Source: CAYVBJ01 sp964449075
Lineage (GTDB): Bacteria; Bacteroidota; Rhodothermia; Balneolales; Balneolaceae
Direction: 5' to 3'
Assembly: GCA_964449075.1 (NCBI GenBank)
Contig: CAYVBJ010000003.1
Span: 1-64,000 of the forward strand
Length of the DNA stretch: 64,000 nucleotides
The notes beneath the pieces are model-generated. The model searched no databases, was not told the DNA's origin, and saw only the letters and a program-made list of their open reading frames with translations. This document shows, one piece after another, positions 27,859-37,105 of this stretch. The translations under genes were made by a program, and so were the position numbers. Each line of letters starts with the position of its first letter. Position 1 is the first letter of the stretch.

Positions 27859-29226
27859 TTAGCGTTCGATGTTATATTTTTTCATTTTATTGTAAATATG
27901 ACTTCTCTGTATGTCTATTGCGTCCGCCGTTTTGGAAATATTCCAGTTATTTTCTTTCAGTTTTTGCAACAGGTAATATTTTTCGGTCTCTTCTTTAAAT
28001 TCCTGGAAAGAATCGGAGCTCCCGATCATATCCTTAAGTTCATCCGCTTCGCTTATCCCATCCGAAACAAGCTTATCTATATCGGTGACAGTAATTTCAT
28101 TTTCTTCGGACAGCAGTGCAAGCCGCTCGATCACATTTTGAAGCTCTCTTACATTACCCGACCAGGTAAATTGTTTCAATTCCTGCAGTGCATCATTCGT
28201 AAATGACTTACCGGAAAATAGAATGTCATCCCTTCCCAGTTTTTTCAGGTACCATTTGGCTATTTCAGGAATATCATCCCGCCGTTCCCGAAGAGGAGGC
28301 ACATGGATGGGAATCACATTAATTCGATGAAACAGATCTTCCCTGAAGTTCCCCTCTCTTATTTCATTTTTCAAATCCTTGTTTGTTGCTGCGAGCACCC
28401 GTACGTCTACAGGTATTGACCTTGATCCGCCAACCCTGACAATTTTATTTTCCTGAAGTGCTCTCAATACTTTTGCCTGGGCTTCGTGACTCATATCGCC
28501 GATCTCGTCCAAAAAGAGGGTTCCTCCGTCTGCAAGTTCAAACTTGCCGGACCGTTGCTCAGAAGCACCTGTAAAGGCCCCTTTTTCGTGACCAAAAAGT
28601 TCACTTTCGAGTAACTCTGATGGAATGGCAGCACAATTTACATCCACAAAAGAGTTTTCTGATCGATGGCTTTTCAGATGAATAGATCTCGCCACAAGTT
28701 CTTTCCCTGTTCCATTCTCTCCTGTTATTAATATTCTGCTGTTGCTTGGAGCAACTTTCTCGATCGTACCCTTTATTTTTTCAATTTCTTCACTCACCCC
28801 AACCATTTCAACCGAACCGTGCAGTTTTGAACGCATTTCCCGGTTTTGACGGCTCAGTTCTTTTCTGTCGAGCGCATTACGTATCGATATCAGCAGTCTG
28901 TTCAAATCGGGTGGCTTTTCAATAAAATCAAAAGCTCCAAGCTTGGTTGCTTCTACGGCAATCTGAATATTTCCATGCCCTGATATCATTAAAACAGGAA
29001 TATCAGGCTTGATCTCTTTAATCTTCCCGAGGGTTTCAATTCCATCCATTCCCTTCATTTTAATATCCAGGATAACGAGATCAATTGGCTGTTCACGAAT
29101 TATCTCTAATGCATTTGACCCGCTGTCAGCTTCAAGAACTTTATATGACTCAAATTCAAGTATCTCTCTCAGCGCATTTCTGATACTTTTCTCATCGTCT
29201 GTAATTAATATTCTGGACATACTCAT
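27859..29226 (-). CDS. Sigma-54-dependent response regulator (NtrC family)
   Basis: This 455-residue protein has three domains. The receiver (5-120) has acidic D10/D11, phospho-acceptor D54 and K104. The AAA+ domain (about 140-370) has Walker A GENGTGKE (169-176), the sigma-54 contact loop GAFTGA (216-221) and Walker B FLDE (238-241). The Fis-type helix-turn-helix is at the C-terminus (NNWNISKTADAIDIQRSHIYNK). All the residues needed for phosphorylation and sigma-54 activation are intact. No histidine kinase is adjacent, so its partner is unknown. It sits between dacB and folD and abuts both almost without a gap. Confidence 0.94.
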   Translation of the reverse strand: MSMSRILITDDEKSIRNALREILEFESYKVLEADSGSNALEIIREQPIDLVILDIKMKGMDGIETLGKIKEIKPDIPVLMISGHGNIQIAVEATKLGAFDFIEKPPDLNRLLISIRNALDRKELSRQNREMRSKLHGSVEMVGVSEEIEKIKGTIEKVAPSNSRILITGENGTGKELVARSIHLKSHRSENSFVDVNCAAIPSELLESELFGHEKGAFTGASEQRSGKFELADGGTLFLDEIGDMSHEAQAKVLRALQENKIVRVGGSRSIPVDVRVLAATNKDLKNEIREGNFREDLFHRINVIPIHVPPLRERRDDIPEIAKWYLKKLGRDDILFSGKSFTNDALQELKQFTWSGNVRELQNVIERLALLSEENEITVTDIDKLVSDGISEADELKDMIGSSDSFQEFKEETEKYYLLQKLKENNWNISKTADAIDIQRSHIYNKMKKYNIER

Positions 29227-30699
29227 TTAATAGGCGGAATATAGATATTCAAGAATTCTTTGGTGAAAAACATCCACAACCGATGTTCTTACTGCATAAT
29301 TATTTGTAGCTATGGATACAATCAGCCTGTTATTTTTTTGAGTATGCAGGTATCCGCTTAACGTACGCACGCCGGTCACAAATCCTGATTTACCATAAAA
29401 ATTACCGGCAACAGGACTGCTGCCAAATCTGAACTTTAGTGTGCCATTTTGTCCCCCGGCCGACATGCTTTCAAAGTAAGAGTCCCATTCCGGGTGGTTC
29501 TGCATCCATACCAATAATTTATTGAGATTTGAAAGCTTTAACAGAGTTGCAGAAGCCATACCCGAGGCATCCTTTAATACAACAGAACCTGAATCAAGAC
29601 CTGCCGTATTCATGAACTCTTTTACAATTTCAAGACCAAGATCTGTAGAACCTTCCGTATTATATTTTTCAGCAGCTACTGTTTTGAGGAGCATTTCTGC
29701 AAAAAAATTATCACTTTCCCTGTTCATCCATTTTACAATTTCAGAAAGCGGTTTTGAGGTGTGTTCATCAAATAGTAAAAAGTCTGGTGAATCCCAGTTT
29801 TGGATTTGTCTGTCAACGATTAACTGCCCGTCAATTTCAATACCACCCATTTCCAGATATTGAGCGAATGTGTCAATAAAATAGTGCGCGGGATTGGTGA
29901 TGCTTAATGGTTCGGTTTCATAATATCCTGAAGGCAGTTTGCTTCTTAAAAGGATTGTGTTGGTTCCCGGTATTCTGCGGTAAGATTCATCATATTTTGA
30001 ATTGGCAGATGTAACAACCTGTTCATTTATGAATTCAACATAATTGGTATTAAAAGGAAACCACTGTATTGGCGGAATAGAACCGATTTCACTATCTGCC
30101 AGTACCTCCAGTTCCACTACATTTGAATTAAAAGAGAGCGCACTTATTTCTGCACCATAATAAAATGACAGATCATCCCACTCCCATCCCTTAGGATACG
30201 GTATATCGTCAAAATAGCTCTCATTGCCAAAAATATTACCGCTAATTCGCTTTATCCCTTTTTCCTTGAGTATCCGGTACCATTTTTCGAACAGGAATAA
30301 CGGATCTCCATCATTAAAATCACCGTTTATAGTCGGGTCTCCCATTCCGCGTATCATTAAATCACCGTTCCAGACATCTCCATTCTGTTCACCAATTCCA
30401 TATAAATTTGTTTTAAACCTGTAATCAGATCCCAGTTCATGCAGATAAACTGCCGAAACAACTAACTTCAGGTTTGAAGCCGGTCTTATTAATTTGTCTC
30501 CGTTATAGCTTTCAAGAAGTTTTCCCGTACTATCGCGAACCTGAAGTGCCCAGAATGCATCATCTGCTCCTCTGTTCTCTATTATCTTTTCGATCGGGCC
30601 GGATACCTGGGCTGAGGGTTCACTTATAAGAGAAACGGTAAGCAAAAATAAAAAGAGAAAAATACGGCTTGTTTTATTCATTGGAATGAAATTCAGCAT
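29227..30699 (-). CDS. dacB: D-alanyl-D-alanine carboxypeptidase/endopeptidase (PBP4, family S13)
   Basis: The protein of up to 490 residues has a signal peptide and the S13 penicillin-binding protein motifs: SxxK (S75-K78 in RPASNLKL), SDN (RESDNFF) and KSG (YGKSGFVTG). Translation may start at the ATG at 30699 or, more naturally for the signal peptide, at the in-frame ATG at 30681 (MNKTSRIFLFLF). The enzyme trims or cleaves peptidoglycan cross-links in the periplasm. The start overlaps the end of ptsN, indicating coupling. The KSG in place of the usual KTG is a known variant in this family. Confidence 0.92.
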   Translation of the reverse strand: MLNFIPMNKTSRIFLFLFLLTVSLISEPSAQVSGPIEKIIENRGADDAFWALQVRDSTGKLLESYNGDKLIRPASNLKLVVSAVYLHELGSDYRFKTNLYGIGEQNGDVWNGDLMIRGMGDPTINGDFNDGDPLFLFEKWYRILKEKGIKRISGNIFGNESYFDDIPYPKGWEWDDLSFYYGAEISALSFNSNVVELEVLADSEIGSIPPIQWFPFNTNYVEFINEQVVTSANSKYDESYRRIPGTNTILLRSKLPSGYYETEPLSITNPAHYFIDTFAQYLEMGGIEIDGQLIVDRQIQNWDSPDFLLFDEHTSKPLSEIVKWMNRESDNFFAEMLLKTVAAEKYNTEGSTDLGLEIVKEFMNTAGLDSGSVVLKDASGMASATLLKLSNLNKLLVWMQNHPEWDSYFESMSAGGQNGTLKFRFGSSPVAGNFYGKSGFVTGVRTLSGYLHTQKNNRLIVSIATNNYAVRTSVVDVFHQRILEYLYSAY

Positions 30700-31169
30700 T
30701 ATTCACTAAAATATTTTTCTTCTTCATCTTTAAATACCTTGTGAATTTCTGCGGGGGTTTCACATTTCATCAGTTTATTGCGGAATTCAGTACTGTTCAT
30801 TAACCGCGATATCCTGCTTAACAGTTTTATGTGAATATTATTCCTGGAATCCGGTCCCACAAGTAAAAAAACTATTCGTACAGGTTCATCATCTACAGAT
30901 TCGTATGCAACAGGCTCTTTCAGTAACGCAAAACTTGCATGGTTCTTTTCAATTTTCTTTGCCTTCCCATGAGGAATAGCCAGGCCTTTACCCACACCAG
31001 TCGACATAATATCTTCGCGTTCAAATACGGCTTTTCTAATCTCTTTCAGCTGCTCCTCATTAACTTCCGGTTTAAGAAGATCAATTAATTTATCTAAGAG
31101 TTCTTTCTTGTTTTCGACTTCAAAATTGGCCAGAATTGTTGATTCGTCAAGAAGCGTATGTATATTCAT
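30699..31169 (-). CDS. ptsN: PTS IIA-like nitrogen-regulatory protein
   Basis: The 156-residue protein is a single EIIA domain of the fructose/nitrogen type. The phosphorylatable histidine H67 lies in LAIPHGKAKK, after the VFEREDIMSTGVGKG segment (49-62). No transport domain is fused, which points to a regulatory EIIA (PtsN) rather than a sugar transporter. It heads the minus-strand group with dacB, the NtrC-like regulator and folD. In many bacteria ptsN lies close to sigma-54 functions, and here a sigma-54 activator is two genes away. Which process is regulated is unknown. Confidence 0.9.
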   Translation of the reverse strand: MNIHTLLDESTILANFEVENKKELLDKLIDLLKPEVNEEQLKEIRKAVFEREDIMSTGVGKGLAIPHGKAKKIEKNHASFALLKEPVAYESVDDEPVRIVFLLVGPDSRNNIHIKLLSRISRLMNSTEFRNKLMKCETPAEIHKVFKDEEEKYFSE

Positions 31170-31307
31170 AGTTTTAATAAATTTCTATCAGATTATTTTT
31201 CTCAATATATGAACCCTGCAGCATATCATTCAAAACAAAAGAGATTCCAATTATTGTTTTTTTAAATATCATTATCTTATTGCCGGTATCTGAAAATTAA
31301 CCAAGTA

Positions 31308-31970
31308 ATGAAACGAGCATTTTCAGCAGTATTTAAAAAAGACCTGGCACAAGAGCTGCGTACAAAATACGCTCTTAATACCATACTTGCATTCACGGCT
31401 TCTGCACTTTTACTCATTCTTTTTACTCTCCGGGCCCAGCAATTGGACCCAACTCCTAAAAGCGGTCTGGTCTGGATCATTATTTTGTTCGCAGCAATGA
31501 CTGGTATGGCGAGATCTTTTGTCCAGGAAACAGAACAAAAAACATGGGACCTGCTGCGTCTTCATGCAAAATCTGCAGATGTTTTTACCGGGAAGCTGCT
31601 TTTTAATTTTATGTTTCTGCTGGTTCTGAATTCTGTCACTTTTCTGCTCTATTTGATTTTAATGGACTTAACGGTGACCGACATGTCATACTTTTTAATG
31701 GCACTTTTTTTTGGCGCTCTTGGTTTGTCATCAGTTACAACCATGACCTCTGCAATGATCTCACAGGCAGATCGCAAAGGTGCTGTCTTTTCTGTATTGT
31801 GCATTCCCCTTTTGGTACCGTTATTACTTATCTTAACAAGGGTAACCCGTATAGCTCTTGTCGATGGAGCTGAGTCTGCAGTTACAAATGACGTTATGGC
31901 TTTGATCGGGTATTGCGGTGTAACCGTTACAGCAGGAATTTTACTCTTTGAATATATCTGGAACGATTGA
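31308..31970 (+). CDS. ccmB: Haem exporter permease CcmB
   Basis: The 220-residue membrane protein has about six helices and the CcmB pattern: KKDLAQELRTKYALN (10-24) at the N-terminus, then ARSFVQETEQKTWDLLRL (near 67-84), and a final helix pair. CcmB is the membrane part of the CcmAB transporter that, with CcmC, CcmD and CcmE, supplies haem for cytochrome c maturation. No ccmA or ccmC is in the window, so the rest of the system lies elsewhere. The need for it is clear from the multihaem ActA, ActE and CoxB at the other end. It is followed by holB only 2 bp after its stop. Confidence 0.9.
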   Translation: MKRAFSAVFKKDLAQELRTKYALNTILAFTASALLLILFTLRAQQLDPTPKSGLVWIIILFAAMTGMARSFVQETEQKTWDLLRLHAKSADVFTGKLLFNFMFLLVLNSVTFLLYLILMDLTVTDMSYFLMALFFGALGLSSVTTMTSAMISQADRKGAVFSVLCIPLLVPLLLILTRVTRIALVDGAESAVTNDVMALIGYCGVTVTAGILLFEYIWND

Positions 31971-31972
31971 TC

Positions 31973-33172
31973 ATGTCTTTTATAAATGAATCAGTATCAT
32001 TTGGTGATAGGAGGCTCGTGGGGCAAAATCATGCGCGAGAGCAAGTGGAGCGCCTTTTAAAAACAGACAGGCTGGGTCATGCATATCTTTTTTCGGGAAA
32101 GAGCGGAGCAGGAACAACTGCCTTTGCACTTGCTATGGCCGAAGCCATTAATGGAATTGATCACCTTACTGACCTGAAGGGAAGCGCGGTCTCAAAAAAA
32201 TCATCCTGGTTCAACCATCCCGATATACATGTTTTTTTACCTCTTCCAAGTAGTGTCGGTACCGATGAACTCCGTGTCCGCCTCAAAATATTGGCCGAAG
32301 ATCCGTACGAGATTGTTGATTTCAGCCTGCGCCCTGCTTTAACAGACGCTGAATCTTCCAAAAACAGAAGAGCTTTCTACGGAATTGATTACTTCAATGA
32401 TGAAATACGATCCAAAACCGTTTTAAAGCCCAATGAAGGGCGCCGCACAATTTTGGTAATAACCGGTATTGATACCATGCGTAAAGAATCTGCAAACGCT
32501 TTTTTAAAAATGCTTGAGGAACCGCCTGATAACCTTCTGTTCATATTGACAACCGAAAACAGTGACCAGCTTTTACCAACAATTATTTCACGCTGCCAGC
32601 AGATTCGGCTCACACCGCTTTCGGAAGATGATATTGCAGAAGGATTGATTCGCCACGATGGTCTTGCTGAAGATGACGCCCGTTACCTGGCCAGAATTTC
32701 AGGAGGGAACTATTCGCTGATGCGCTTTTATGATATCAAATCAATACGCAAGAACCGTAGTGAGATTATTCAGTTTCTTCGCTGGTCTTATACACAGGAT
32801 GTGCCTTCAATTTTAAAACTGGTCCAGGATTGGCAGAGCAGTCTGAACTCTGAGAGCCAGATCGCTCTTGCCGATACACTCGAATTGTTATTGCGTGATA
32901 TCCATTTATTCAGGGCAACGAGGAATAAAAATCTGGTTTCCAATATCGACCAGATAGATACAATTCAGAAGTTTTCAGATTCACTGCCGGATGCACGGAT
33001 AGATAAGATGATTGAGCACTTGCAAGAGTTAAAAGATCTTCTCTATCAAAATGTGCAGTTCAAATTTATCTTTACAGTACTCTCCACGAGGTTTTTCTAT
33101 CTTATGAGAGGCCTCGATCCGGTTATTAAATCAAATGAAAATCATAAACACTTACCTGCGTTAATTGAGTAA
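31973..33172 (+). CDS. holB: DNA polymerase III delta-prime-like clamp-loader subunit
   Basis: Translation most likely starts at ATG 31973; an in-frame TTG six bases earlier overlaps the ccmB stop. The 399-residue protein has an AAA+ clamp-loader fold with GKSGAGTT (P-loop) near residue 40, GIDTMRKESANAFLKMLEEPP (near 165-185) and the SRCQQI arginine-finger motif (near 209). The zinc-binding cysteines of DnaX are not seen. The product opens and closes the sliding clamp in replication. It is between ccmB and dapF on the same strand. Confidence 0.88.
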   Translation: MSFINESVSFGDRRLVGQNHAREQVERLLKTDRLGHAYLFSGKSGAGTTAFALAMAEAINGIDHLTDLKGSAVSKKSSWFNHPDIHVFLPLPSSVGTDELRVRLKILAEDPYEIVDFSLRPALTDAESSKNRRAFYGIDYFNDEIRSKTVLKPNEGRRTILVITGIDTMRKESANAFLKMLEEPPDNLLFILTTENSDQLLPTIISRCQQIRLTPLSEDDIAEGLIRHDGLAEDDARYLARISGGNYSLMRFYDIKSIRKNRSEIIQFLRWSYTQDVPSILKLVQDWQSSLNSESQIALADTLELLLRDIHLFRATRNKNLVSNIDQIDTIQKFSDSLPDARIDKMIEHLQELKDLLYQNVQFKFIFTVLSTRFFYLMRGLDPVIKSNENHKHLPALIE

Positions 33173-33210
33173 AAACAGTATTACGACCAGGGGGTTAATC
33201 GAACAGAGCC

Positions 33211-34032
33211 ATGTCTTTACATTTTTTGAAAATGCAGGGAGCCGGAAATGATTTTATACTGTTTGATAACAGAAACGGTTATCTGACTGAAAAATCAGTT
33301 TCTGAACTTGCTCCTGTTATTTGCAACCGGAAATTTGGTGTGGGAAGCGACGGTTTAATCACACTACAGGAAGATGATGCTGAAAAGAGTGAACTCCTTA
33401 TGGTCTATAAAAACCCGGATGGAAGTGATGCCGGGATGTGCGGCAACGGAGCCCGTTGTTTTGCAGCATTTGCAAAATGGCTGGGATATGGTGATAGTTT
33501 TCACTTCAGGGTTCACAGCTCCATTTATAAAGCTGAATGCAGTAAAAATCAGGTAAAAATTGATTTTCCTTTACGCACAAAAGTACGCAGGATAACACTG
33601 GAAGGAAATGAAGCATTGAATATTTATACCAATACCGAACATATCGTCTGTCCGCTTTCTTCTTCTGAACCATTAGGTAATGAAGAGCTTCTTGTAAGTG
33701 ATGGAAGAAAATACCGGTATCATGATATGTTTGAGCCAAAAGGAACCAATGTAAATTTTATTCACGGCAGATCAGGTAACGAACTTCACCTGCAAACCTA
33801 CGAAAGAGGGGTTGAAGACCTTACATTTGCCTGCGGCACAGGTGCAATCGCTTCCGCTATAGGATGGCATAATCTTCAAAAGGGAAAAGGCGGTAATTTT
33901 TCCTACACAGTAAAAACAAAAGGCGGCACGTTAAAAGTCTTTTTTACGTTTGATGAAAAAACACAGGAATATTCTAATATACAGCTCGAGGGGCCGGCAA
34001 CATTTGTATTTGAAGGTGATTACTATATATAG
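33211..34032 (+). CDS. dapF: Diaminopimelate epimerase
   Basis: The 273-residue protein has the two catalytic cysteines of DapF, C77 in DAGMCGNGARC and C208 in FACGTGAIAS, and the N-terminal GAGNDFILFDN. It converts LL- to meso-diaminopimelate for lysine and peptidoglycan. The final codons overlap the likely start of the Plug-like lipoprotein gene by 23 bp, suggesting coupling. The length is normal for the family and the whole fold is intact. Confidence 0.95.
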   Translation: MSLHFLKMQGAGNDFILFDNRNGYLTEKSVSELAPVICNRKFGVGSDGLITLQEDDAEKSELLMVYKNPDGSDAGMCGNGARCFAAFAKWLGYGDSFHFRVHSSIYKAECSKNQVKIDFPLRTKVRRITLEGNEALNIYTNTEHIVCPLSSSEPLGNEELLVSDGRKYRYHDMFEPKGTNVNFIHGRSGNELHLQTYERGVEDLTFACGTGAIASAIGWHNLQKGKGGNFSYTVKTKGGTLKVFFTFDEKTQEYSNIQLEGPATFVFEGDYYI

Positions 34033-35317
34033 TTTTAAGCTGCTTCTTCTGCTTTTTCTATTTGCTCTTGTTTCAGGGTGCGGATCATTAAAAAGCGATT
34101 CTCAAACCGAACCATCCAGAAAAAGACCATCAGCACCGTCAAACCAGTTTACTATACCCGGCGAACTGATTATTGATAACTCCGTGCAATCAATCCAGCT
34201 ATTCAGAAAGGGTCATGAGCGAAGTGCACCAATTATATCACTCAATTCCAATGACAAACTTCAGCTGCGCTTCGACTATTTGCAGCTCGACAACCGTCAA
34301 TTCAGAATCTCGTTTACCCACCATGACCCGGATTGGAAACGATCAAGCCTGGCTCAGGATTTCTTTCAGGAAGGATTTTACAATATTACTTTTGGCGGCG
34401 GAAAAATCAGTGACTCACGCAGACCCGTTTACCGGCAATACAATTTCGAATTCCCAAATGAACAGATTCAATTCAAAGTAAGTGGAAATTACTTACTGAG
34501 GGTGGAAGATTTCGACACAGGAAATCTCTTATTCACACTGCCTTTCTTTATTCATGAAAATGAAGGTGATATCCGTTCAAGTGTTGAGTCCATTATTGCT
34601 CCGAGAGAAGATTTGCGAAAAACTCAATTGCCTGCGGGGAGGTTTATTTTGCCTGAATTTGTTAATGAACCACAATTCGATCTCCGTTTCTATTTTTTTC
34701 AGAATCAGTTCTGGGGACGCGGAAAAATAGCCGGAGAAGTAGATTTTTCAAATCCCGATGAATCCTACTTTGAGCTTGAACGCGACTCTGCTTTTATTGC
34801 TGACTATGAGTTCATTTCACTTGAATTCAATGAAATTTCTCAGGATCCGCCTCGAATACTTGATGTTGACCCGGTAAAAATTCCACCCGTAATTGAGCTG
34901 AATGAAGATACAGAAGGTTTTACATCGAGCAGCTTTATGCCCGGAAACCGATTCGGCAATCCTGACACAAACCTGGATGCACGGTATGCAAAAGTCCTTT
35001 TCAAATTTAATCCGGGATATTTTATACCACCCGGTTCAGAAATTTATCTTGTGGGTGATTTTAACAATTGGTCGCTTCAAACTGCCCAAAAACTTACCTT
35101 TGATGAAGAGAGTGAAAGATGGCTTACAAATGCCACTGTGAAAGAAGGTAGCTATCTTTACAAGTATGTTTTGCTTGAAAATAATCGCATTAAAGATCTC
35201 TACTTTGACGACAGGTTCCGGAGAACAAACCAGCAATATCACTCTTTTGTATATTTTTTCGACCAAACAGAATTTTATTACCGTCTCCTGCAAGTAAATG
35301 AGTTTATCGGCCGATGA
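34010..35317 (+). CDS. DUF5103 lipoprotein, type IX secretion Plug-like
   Basis: The reading frame runs back into dapF; TTG 34010 gives MKVITIYSFKLLLLLFLFALVSGCGS, a good lipoprotein signal (lipobox VSGC). A GTG at 34016 is an alternative. The mature protein of about 410 residues has a beta-rich DUF5103 domain (SIQLFRKG near 51, THHDPDW near 87, FPNEQIQFKVSGNYLLRVED near 130). A C-terminal E-set region containing YLVGDFNNWS (near 344-353) resembles AMPK-type carbohydrate-binding modules. DUF5103 contains the Plug protein that closes the SprA translocon of the type IX system. Other T9SS genes are not in this window. The family call is good, the secretion role is inference. Confidence 0.72.
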   Translation: MKVITIYSFKLLLLLFLFALVSGCGSLKSDSQTEPSRKRPSAPSNQFTIPGELIIDNSVQSIQLFRKGHERSAPIISLNSNDKLQLRFDYLQLDNRQFRISFTHHDPDWKRSSLAQDFFQEGFYNITFGGGKISDSRRPVYRQYNFEFPNEQIQFKVSGNYLLRVEDFDTGNLLFTLPFFIHENEGDIRSSVESIIAPREDLRKTQLPAGRFILPEFVNEPQFDLRFYFFQNQFWGRGKIAGEVDFSNPDESYFELERDSAFIADYEFISLEFNEISQDPPRILDVDPVKIPPVIELNEDTEGFTSSSFMPGNRFGNPDTNLDARYAKVLFKFNPGYFIPPGSEIYLVGDFNNWSLQTAQKLTFDEESERWLTNATVKEGSYLYKYVLLENNRIKDLYFDDRFRRTNQQYHSFVYFFDQTEFYYRLLQVNEFIGR

Positions 35318-35410
35318 TGATTAAGAAGATTCAGCTAATCCTTCAGCTATGATACCACATATTACCTCTTCATCTATGAGCGTTAATATATCAACATAAT
35401 TTTTTCACAA

Positions 35411-36616
35411 ATGAAACGATTTTTACTGTTTGCAGCTGTTTTTTTGTCAGTTGCTGTACTTGTTTTCGGATTTATCTACATAGTAAATAAAGATGCCTTC
35501 ACCACTTTTATAAAAAACAGAAAGGCTATGAGTGAAGGCAGTGAATGGATTGAAAAAACATATTCACTCCAGGGACTTACTGAATACATCAGAGCGAACC
35601 CCGGAAAAGTATCACTGGCGAGTAAAGTAATTTCCCATTCCGATTCAGCACTGTACTATGGTGAAAATATTCGCCGGCCGATGGGTAGTCTTGGTTTTTA
35701 TTTTATTATTGCCGGATATGTATCAGCTTTTGAAAATGGAAATATCGATTCACAATCACACTTTGAATGGGAATTGACCAACCGCTATATACTCCCTGAC
35801 GTAGACGAATCAATTCACTATGAAGCCAAATCTGACGCTATAAACAAAGGATGGCTGTCGGACGGAGCTATATCTTATAACAATGCCCTTTATTTGCTGG
35901 CAGAACATAATTCTCCGGCACTTGCCGATTACCTTTGGTTTCATATGGGTGCTGACTACTGGCCATCATTTATCAATGACCTGGAAATGGAGAATACAGA
36001 TTATCCTCTTCCGCTGTCCGGCCTCTATCTTGCAGCAGCACCCAATATTCGCGGAATTCCGTTTGACGAGATTCTGGAAAACTGGTTTGAGCTATCAAAA
36101 GAAGATCAGAATAACCTTGTAATTAGTCTATCAGAATCGTTTATCACAGACTCTTCCGTCCGGAACGAATACCTTGAAAAATTAAACAGTACCAGGCTCG
36201 ATATTACCTTTATGCAGGAGCGTGACGCACTTGAAATGTTTCCGAAAACCACCGCATCAGACATGGTTCAGATGCTTGAAAAATTGTGGTATAACCGGCT
36301 GATTTCAGAACCGGTAAGCCGTGAAATAAAAAGTATCCTGAAATGGCCGATGGAAAAGAGTGAGATCAGAAGAAATCTTTCTGCCTATGGTGCTATGTAC
36401 GACAACCGGATGGGACTGTTAAACGGAATTGATTTCGGCACTTCTGTATACACGGAAGATACAACTGTACAGGCTGTTTTCTTTGACCGTATTCCAATTT
36501 CGTTCTGGTTTCATATGTCCAGCAATCATATGCACCAGGATTTTCAACAACGTTTAATTTACGATCCGGCCCTTATTGAATTGGTCAATAATATAACCCC
36601 TGAACAAAATGAGTGA
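35411..36616 (+). CDS. Serine-hydrolase-like membrane-anchored protein, catalytic motif degenerate
   Basis: The 401-residue protein has an N-terminal helix (about 5-26) acting as a signal or anchor. It shows the alpha/beta order of the class A beta-lactamase-like superfamily. Three segments stand where the catalytic motifs should be: RRPMGSLGFYF (about 88-98) for SxxK, SYNNALYLLAEHN (near 156) for the SxN region, and GIDFGTSVY (near 342) for the KTG strand. The lysine expected three residues after the serine is Phe or another non-basic residue, so enzyme activity is doubtful. It could be a binding or regulatory protein of the cell wall. The call is moderate and the superfamily membership is inference. 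Confidence 0.55.
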   Translation: MKRFLLFAAVFLSVAVLVFGFIYIVNKDAFTTFIKNRKAMSEGSEWIEKTYSLQGLTEYIRANPGKVSLASKVISHSDSALYYGENIRRPMGSLGFYFIIAGYVSAFENGNIDSQSHFEWELTNRYILPDVDESIHYEAKSDAINKGWLSDGAISYNNALYLLAEHNSPALADYLWFHMGADYWPSFINDLEMENTDYPLPLSGLYLAAAPNIRGIPFDEILENWFELSKEDQNNLVISLSESFITDSSVRNEYLEKLNSTRLDITFMQERDALEMFPKTTASDMVQMLEKLWYNRLISEPVSREIKSILKWPMEKSEIRRNLSAYGAMYDNRMGLLNGIDFGTSVYTEDTTVQAVFFDRIPISFWFHMSSNHMHQDFQQRLIYDPALIELVNNITPEQNE

Positions 36617-36622
36617 CAATAA

Positions 36623-37102
36623 ATGAACAAATATAAATTTCTGTATCTGATCTGGCTTTTGCCCGCCTATTTTATCTGGCAGGCCGGGTATCAGCTCTAT
36701 ATCTATAACGGGTTAAACGACACCTATCAAAATGGAGAAAGCTATATTGCCGAAGTACTGGACTTCGACATCAAACAGATTGCAGCACAAACGAATGGAT
36801 ATGTGGTTATACGGTTCTCCGGCAGCCGGGATCAAGTTGTTGAACAGAAACTCTCACTGCCTGTTCAAATGGCACAGGTTTTAATGGATTCCGAAACAAT
36901 TCCGGTGCGTTACAAAGAAGACTCCCAAAAACCGATTGTAATCGTCTCCGTTTACGAACTTCAAAAAGATGTTTTGAGGGTAAATATGGCAGTATCAGGC
37001 ATATCATTGTTTGTGGTACTTGTAATTTCCTTTTTCTCAACCAGGTACGCAAACAGAATGATCCGTGAAGGTGAAGAAGAAATTCAAATTGAACACGTCT
37101 GA
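36623..37102 (+). CDS. Small membrane protein with two helices, DUF3592-like
   Basis: The 159-residue product has one hydrophobic helix at residues 5-22 and another near 118-138. Between them is an extracytoplasmic stretch of about 90 residues with alternating beta-like residues (VVIRFSG, SLPVQMAQVLMD, IPVRYK). This two-helix layout with a central beta domain resembles DUF3592 proteins, but the resemblance is weak. It follows the serine-hydrolase-like gene by 6 bp and precedes the RsmI-like gene by 3 bp, so all three are probably one transcript. No function is assigned. Confidence 0.5.
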   Translation: MNKYKFLYLIWLLPAYFIWQAGYQLYIYNGLNDTYQNGESYIAEVLDFDIKQIAAQTNGYVVIRFSGSRDQVVEQKLSLPVQMAQVLMDSETIPVRYKEDSQKPIVIVSVYELQKDVLRVNMAVSGISLFVVLVISFFSTRYANRMIREGEEEIQIEHV

Positions 37103-37105
37103 TCA

